Below are positions 8,218 through 10,200 of a stretch of DNA of 10,200 nucleotides, piece by piece. Source of the stretch: Betaproteobacteria bacterium (GTDB taxonomy: Bacteria > Pseudomonadota > Gammaproteobacteria > Burkholderiales > Burkholderiaceae_C). The DNA lies in assembly GCA_005882155.1 (NCBI GenBank), contig VBCQ01000370.1:1-10200 (forward strand). Direction: 5' to 3'. The notes under the pieces were generated by a model. The model was not told where the DNA came from and ran no database searches. It worked only from the letters and a program-made list of their open reading frames with translations. How positions within the stretch are numbered: position 1 is the stretch's first letter; each line of letters begins with the position of its first letter. Position numbers and translations under genes: made by a program.

Positions 8218-8685
8218 ATGAAGATCCTGCTGCCCGTCGACGGTTCGCAGTTGTCGCTGGAGGCGGTGCGCTTCGCCATCCGGCTGGTGCGCGAAGGTCT
8301 GCAAGCGAGTTTCGTGCTCGCCAACGTGCAGGAACCGGCGACGCTGTACGAAGTGATGGTCGCGCACGACGCCGACGTGCTGCAGCGAGTCAGCGGTGCG
8401 GCGGGGGAGCATCTGCTGTCCGGCGCCGAAGCGCTGCTCAACGAAGCCGGCTTCGAGCATGAGCGTGAGGTCGCCTCGGGTGACCCGGGGCACACGCTCG
8501 TCGACATCGTCGAGCGATTCGAGTGCGAGCTCGTCGTGATGGGCGCGCGCGGCATGGGCGCCCTGAGCGGTGCGCTGGTCGGCTCGGTGTCGCAGGCGCT
8601 GGTGCGCGCGTCTCCGGTTCCGGTGCTGGTCGTCAAACCGCATGAGGCGCCCGAGGTCGAGGAAGAAGACATCGAAGGACGTTGA
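8218..8685 (+). CDS. Universal stress protein, UspA family
   Basis: The 155-residue single-domain protein starts MKILLPVDGS, the first beta strand and nucleotide-contact aspartate of Usp proteins, and contains the ATP-binding signature G-2x-G-9x-G-S at 109-123 (GARG ... VGS), followed by SPVPVLVVK at about 132-140. It is therefore expected to be an ATP-binding cytoplasmic stress or signalling protein. GGAGG at 8205-8209 with 8-nt spacing fixes the start. A short acidic tail (EVEEEDIEGR) follows the last strand. It overlaps the next gene by one base, so the two are probably co-translated. The target process is unknown. Confidence 0.93.
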   Translation: MKILLPVDGSQLSLEAVRFAIRLVREGLQASFVLANVQEPATLYEVMVAHDADVLQRVSGAAGEHLLSGAEALLNEAGFEHEREVASGDPGHTLVDIVERFECELVVMGARGMGALSGALVGSVSQALVRASPVPVLVVKPHEAPEVEEEDIEGR

Positions 8686-8924
8686 TGCAGCAGCCGGCGA
8701 AATACCTCGTCGTCATCGACTCGGGCGGCGAGATGATTGCCCGCATGTTCGATGCGTCGCGCAAGTTGCTCGTCGACTTCGATGCGTCGTCGTCGGAGGT
8801 CGCGGTGATGACGCAAGGTCTGGTGGCGCAGCGCAGCGCGATCGACCCGGCATGGGACAAGGCCCTTCGAGGGCACAGCGCCGTCGAGCGTTCGCAGGCC
8901 GAGGTCTACACCCTCGACGTCTGA
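8685..8924 (+). CDS. Small hypothetical protein, coupled to the Usp gene
   Basis: I do not recognise this 79-residue protein. The ATG at 8685 shares its A with the TGA of the stress-protein gene (TGATG), and AAGGA lies 5 nt upstream (8675-8679); a TTG at 8682 is an alternative start. The product begins with a hydrophobic strand-like YLVVID, then SGGEMIARMFDASRKLLVDFD, and is soluble, mildly acidic, without signal peptide, membrane segment or cysteines. The ribosome site, tight overlap and normal codon look support a real gene. Its position suggests a role linked to the stress protein, but no function can be assigned. Confidence 0.7.
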   Translation: MQQPAKYLVVIDSGGEMIARMFDASRKLLVDFDASSSEVAVMTQGLVAQRSAIDPAWDKALRGHSAVERSQAEVYTLDV

Positions 8925-8930
8925 GTGTCG

Positions 8931-9001
8931 GCCCCCACGTCGCTCCGCTCCTGCCCCCCGAGGGGGCTCTCAGCCGCTTGAGGCGGCTCGGCGCCGGCTG
9001 A
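8931..9001 (+). repeat. Intergenic hairpin repeat, copy 2 (before pobA)
   Basis: This is the second copy of the element at 2609-2676: CCCCCACGTCGCTCCGCTCC, then a perfect hairpin GCCCCC-CGA-GGGGGC (8953-8967) and a second hairpin AGCCGC-TTGAG-GCGGCT (8972-8988). A further CGGCTGAG near 8994-9001 can pair with the CTCAGCCG around 8969-8976, giving a competing structure. It fills the gap between two convergent genes, where a bidirectional stop would be useful, but it lacks T-tracts on either strand. The first half is well conserved between the copies while the second hairpin keeps only its form. Confidence 0.7.
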
Positions 9002-9008
9002 GTTCGCT

Positions 9009-10184
9009 TCAAACTTCGAGCGGCAGACCGACGTAGTTTTCCGCGAGCACCGTCGACGCGGCGGTCGAATGCACGAGGTAGTCGAGTTCGGCGGCTTGCA
9101 GTCGCTGACCGAACACGCCGGTCTCGGGGAAGCGGTGCATCAGCGACGTGAACCACCACGAGAAGCGCTCGGCTTTCCAGACGCGGCGCAGGCAGCGCTC
9201 GGAGTAGTGGCTGATGCCGTCTTCGCTGCCGCGATAGAACTCAGCGAGCGCACGCGACAAATAGCCGACGTCGGACGCGGCGAGATTGAGGCCCTTCGCG
9301 CCGGTCGGCGGAACGATGTGCGCAGCGTCGCCGGCGAGAAACAAGCGGCCGAAACGCATCGGCTCGGCGACGAAGCTGCGCAAGGGTGCGATGCTCTTTT
9401 CGATCGCTGGGCCGGTCACCAGCGCCTCGGCAGCGGCGGGGTCGAGGCGGCGTCGCAATTCGTCCCAGAACGCCGCGTCGGACCAGTTCTCGGCCTTGTC
9501 GTCGAGCGAGCACTGCACGTAATAGCGGCTCAGCACCATCGAGCGCATGCTGCACAACGCGAAGCCGCGCTCGTGATTCGAGTAGATCAACTCGTGAGAG
9601 ACCGGCGGCGTTTGCGACAACACGCCGAGCCAGCCGAACGGGTAGACGCGCTCGTGAGCGTGGATCGCGCTGGCCGGAACGCTGGTCCGCGTGATGCCGT
9701 GGAAGCCATCGCAGCCGGCGATGAAGTCGCACTCGATTTCGTCGGTCTTGTTGCCGCGGCGATAGCGAACGATCGGCCGCGTCGACTCGAAGTCGTGAAT
9801 GCTGACGTGATCGGCCTCGTAGATCGTCTTCAGGCCGGCCGCGTCGCGCGCGTGCATCAGGTCGCGCGTCACTTCGGTCTGGCCGTAGACCATCACGTGC
9901 TTGCCGCCGCTCAGCGTCTTCAGGTCGATGCGGTGGCGCATGCCGCCGAAACACAGCTGGATGCCGTCGTGCAGCAGACCTTCGTGATGCATTCGCGCCC
10001 CGACGCCGGCGGCGTCGAGCAGATCGACCGTGGTTTGCTCGAGCACGCCGGCGCGGATGCGGCCGAGCACATAGTCGGCGCTGCGCTGCTCGACGATCAC
10101 GGCGGCGATGCCGGCGCGATGCAGCAACGCGCCGAGCAGCAGTCCTGCCGGACCGGCCCCGATGATCGCGACCTGGACTCGCAT
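9009..10184 (-). CDS. pobA: 4-hydroxybenzoate 3-monooxygenase (PobA)
   Basis: PobA is the cytoplasmic FAD monooxygenase that uses NADPH and O2 to turn 4-hydroxybenzoate into protocatechuate. The 391-residue protein has the dinucleotide fold GAGPAG (9-14), R42 and R44 in GRIRAG, the DG motif CDGFHG (158-163) and the FAD ribityl motif AGDAAHIVPPTGAKG (284-298). Compared with the Pseudomonas enzyme from memory, the substrate-site residues Y201, S212, R214, R220, Y222, P293 and T294 are all at the same numbers, and Y384 matches its Y385. The start is the only sensible one: MRVQVAIIGAG opens the Rossmann strand; GAGG lies just 2 nt upstream, unusually close. Only 16 bases upstream are visible, so its promoter and any PobR gene are outside. 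It converges on the Usp pair. Confidence 0.97.
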   Translation of the reverse strand: MRVQVAIIGAGPAGLLLGALLHRAGIAAVIVEQRSADYVLGRIRAGVLEQTTVDLLDAAGVGARMHHEGLLHDGIQLCFGGMRHRIDLKTLSGGKHVMVYGQTEVTRDLMHARDAAGLKTIYEADHVSIHDFESTRPIVRYRRGNKTDEIECDFIAGCDGFHGITRTSVPASAIHAHERVYPFGWLGVLSQTPPVSHELIYSNHERGFALCSMRSMVLSRYYVQCSLDDKAENWSDAAFWDELRRRLDPAAAEALVTGPAIEKSIAPLRSFVAEPMRFGRLFLAGDAAHIVPPTGAKGLNLAASDVGYLSRALAEFYRGSEDGISHYSERCLRRVWKAERFSWWFTSLMHRFPETGVFGQRLQAAELDYLVHSTAASTVLAENYVGLPLEV

Positions 10185-10200
10185 GACCTCAGCGCGTCAC

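Noticed and set aside
8109..8462. 117-codon frame overlapping the start of the Usp gene
   Set aside because: It runs in another frame through a clear UspA gene, has no ribosome site and codes for an Arg/Ala-rich product.

Overview
The window is a GC-rich (roughly two-thirds G+C) stretch of an aromatic-degradation locus. Gene content, protein similarity as I recognise it, and a pair of C/G-rich intergenic repeats point to a betaproteobacterium, most likely of the order Burkholderiales. That placement is an inference from style and gene content.

Left two thirds (1-7045, + strand): the box pathway, the oxygen-dependent degradation of benzoate as its CoA thioester. The order is boxR (regulator, 5' end outside the window), a compact regulatory region, boxC (ring-cleaving lyase), boxB (diiron benzoyl-CoA epoxidase), boxA (its reductase) and a paaH-type 3-hydroxyacyl-CoA dehydrogenase. 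BoxA passes NADPH electrons to BoxB, BoxB makes 2,3-epoxybenzoyl-CoA with O2, BoxC hydrolytically opens the ring, and PaaH acts later, oxidising 3-hydroxyadipyl-CoA to 3-oxoadipyl-CoA. BoxD (semialdehyde dehydrogenase), benzoate-CoA ligase and a transporter are not in the window.

Two things stand out here. First, boxB carries a perfect, in-frame 123-bp tandem duplication that repeats the 41-residue segment holding the ExxH iron-ligand motif; without it the protein would have the normal BoxB length. Second, the 88-bp boxR-boxC gap packs a sigma70-like promoter, three TGCA tetrads at 10- and 20-bp phasing (BoxR/BzdR-type operator), and two FNR/CRP-like boxes exactly 33 bp apart, one nested inside a 24-bp palindrome that ends in TGCA.

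Middle (7054-8021, - strand): a translationally coupled pair, a Tat-exported ferritin-like protein followed by a Sec-exported monohaem cytochrome c, converging on the paaH gene. Their role is not clear from sequence. A 196-bp divergent intergenic region (8022-8217) separates them from a + strand pair: a UspA-type universal stress protein and a 79-residue protein I do not recognise, joined by a 1-nt stop/start overlap.

Right end (9009-10184, - strand): pobA, 4-hydroxybenzoate 3-monooxygenase, with its recognisable substrate-binding residues intact. It feeds protocatechuate catabolism and thematically joins the box genes. A second copy of the intergenic repeat found between boxC and boxB lies between the 79-residue gene and pobA.
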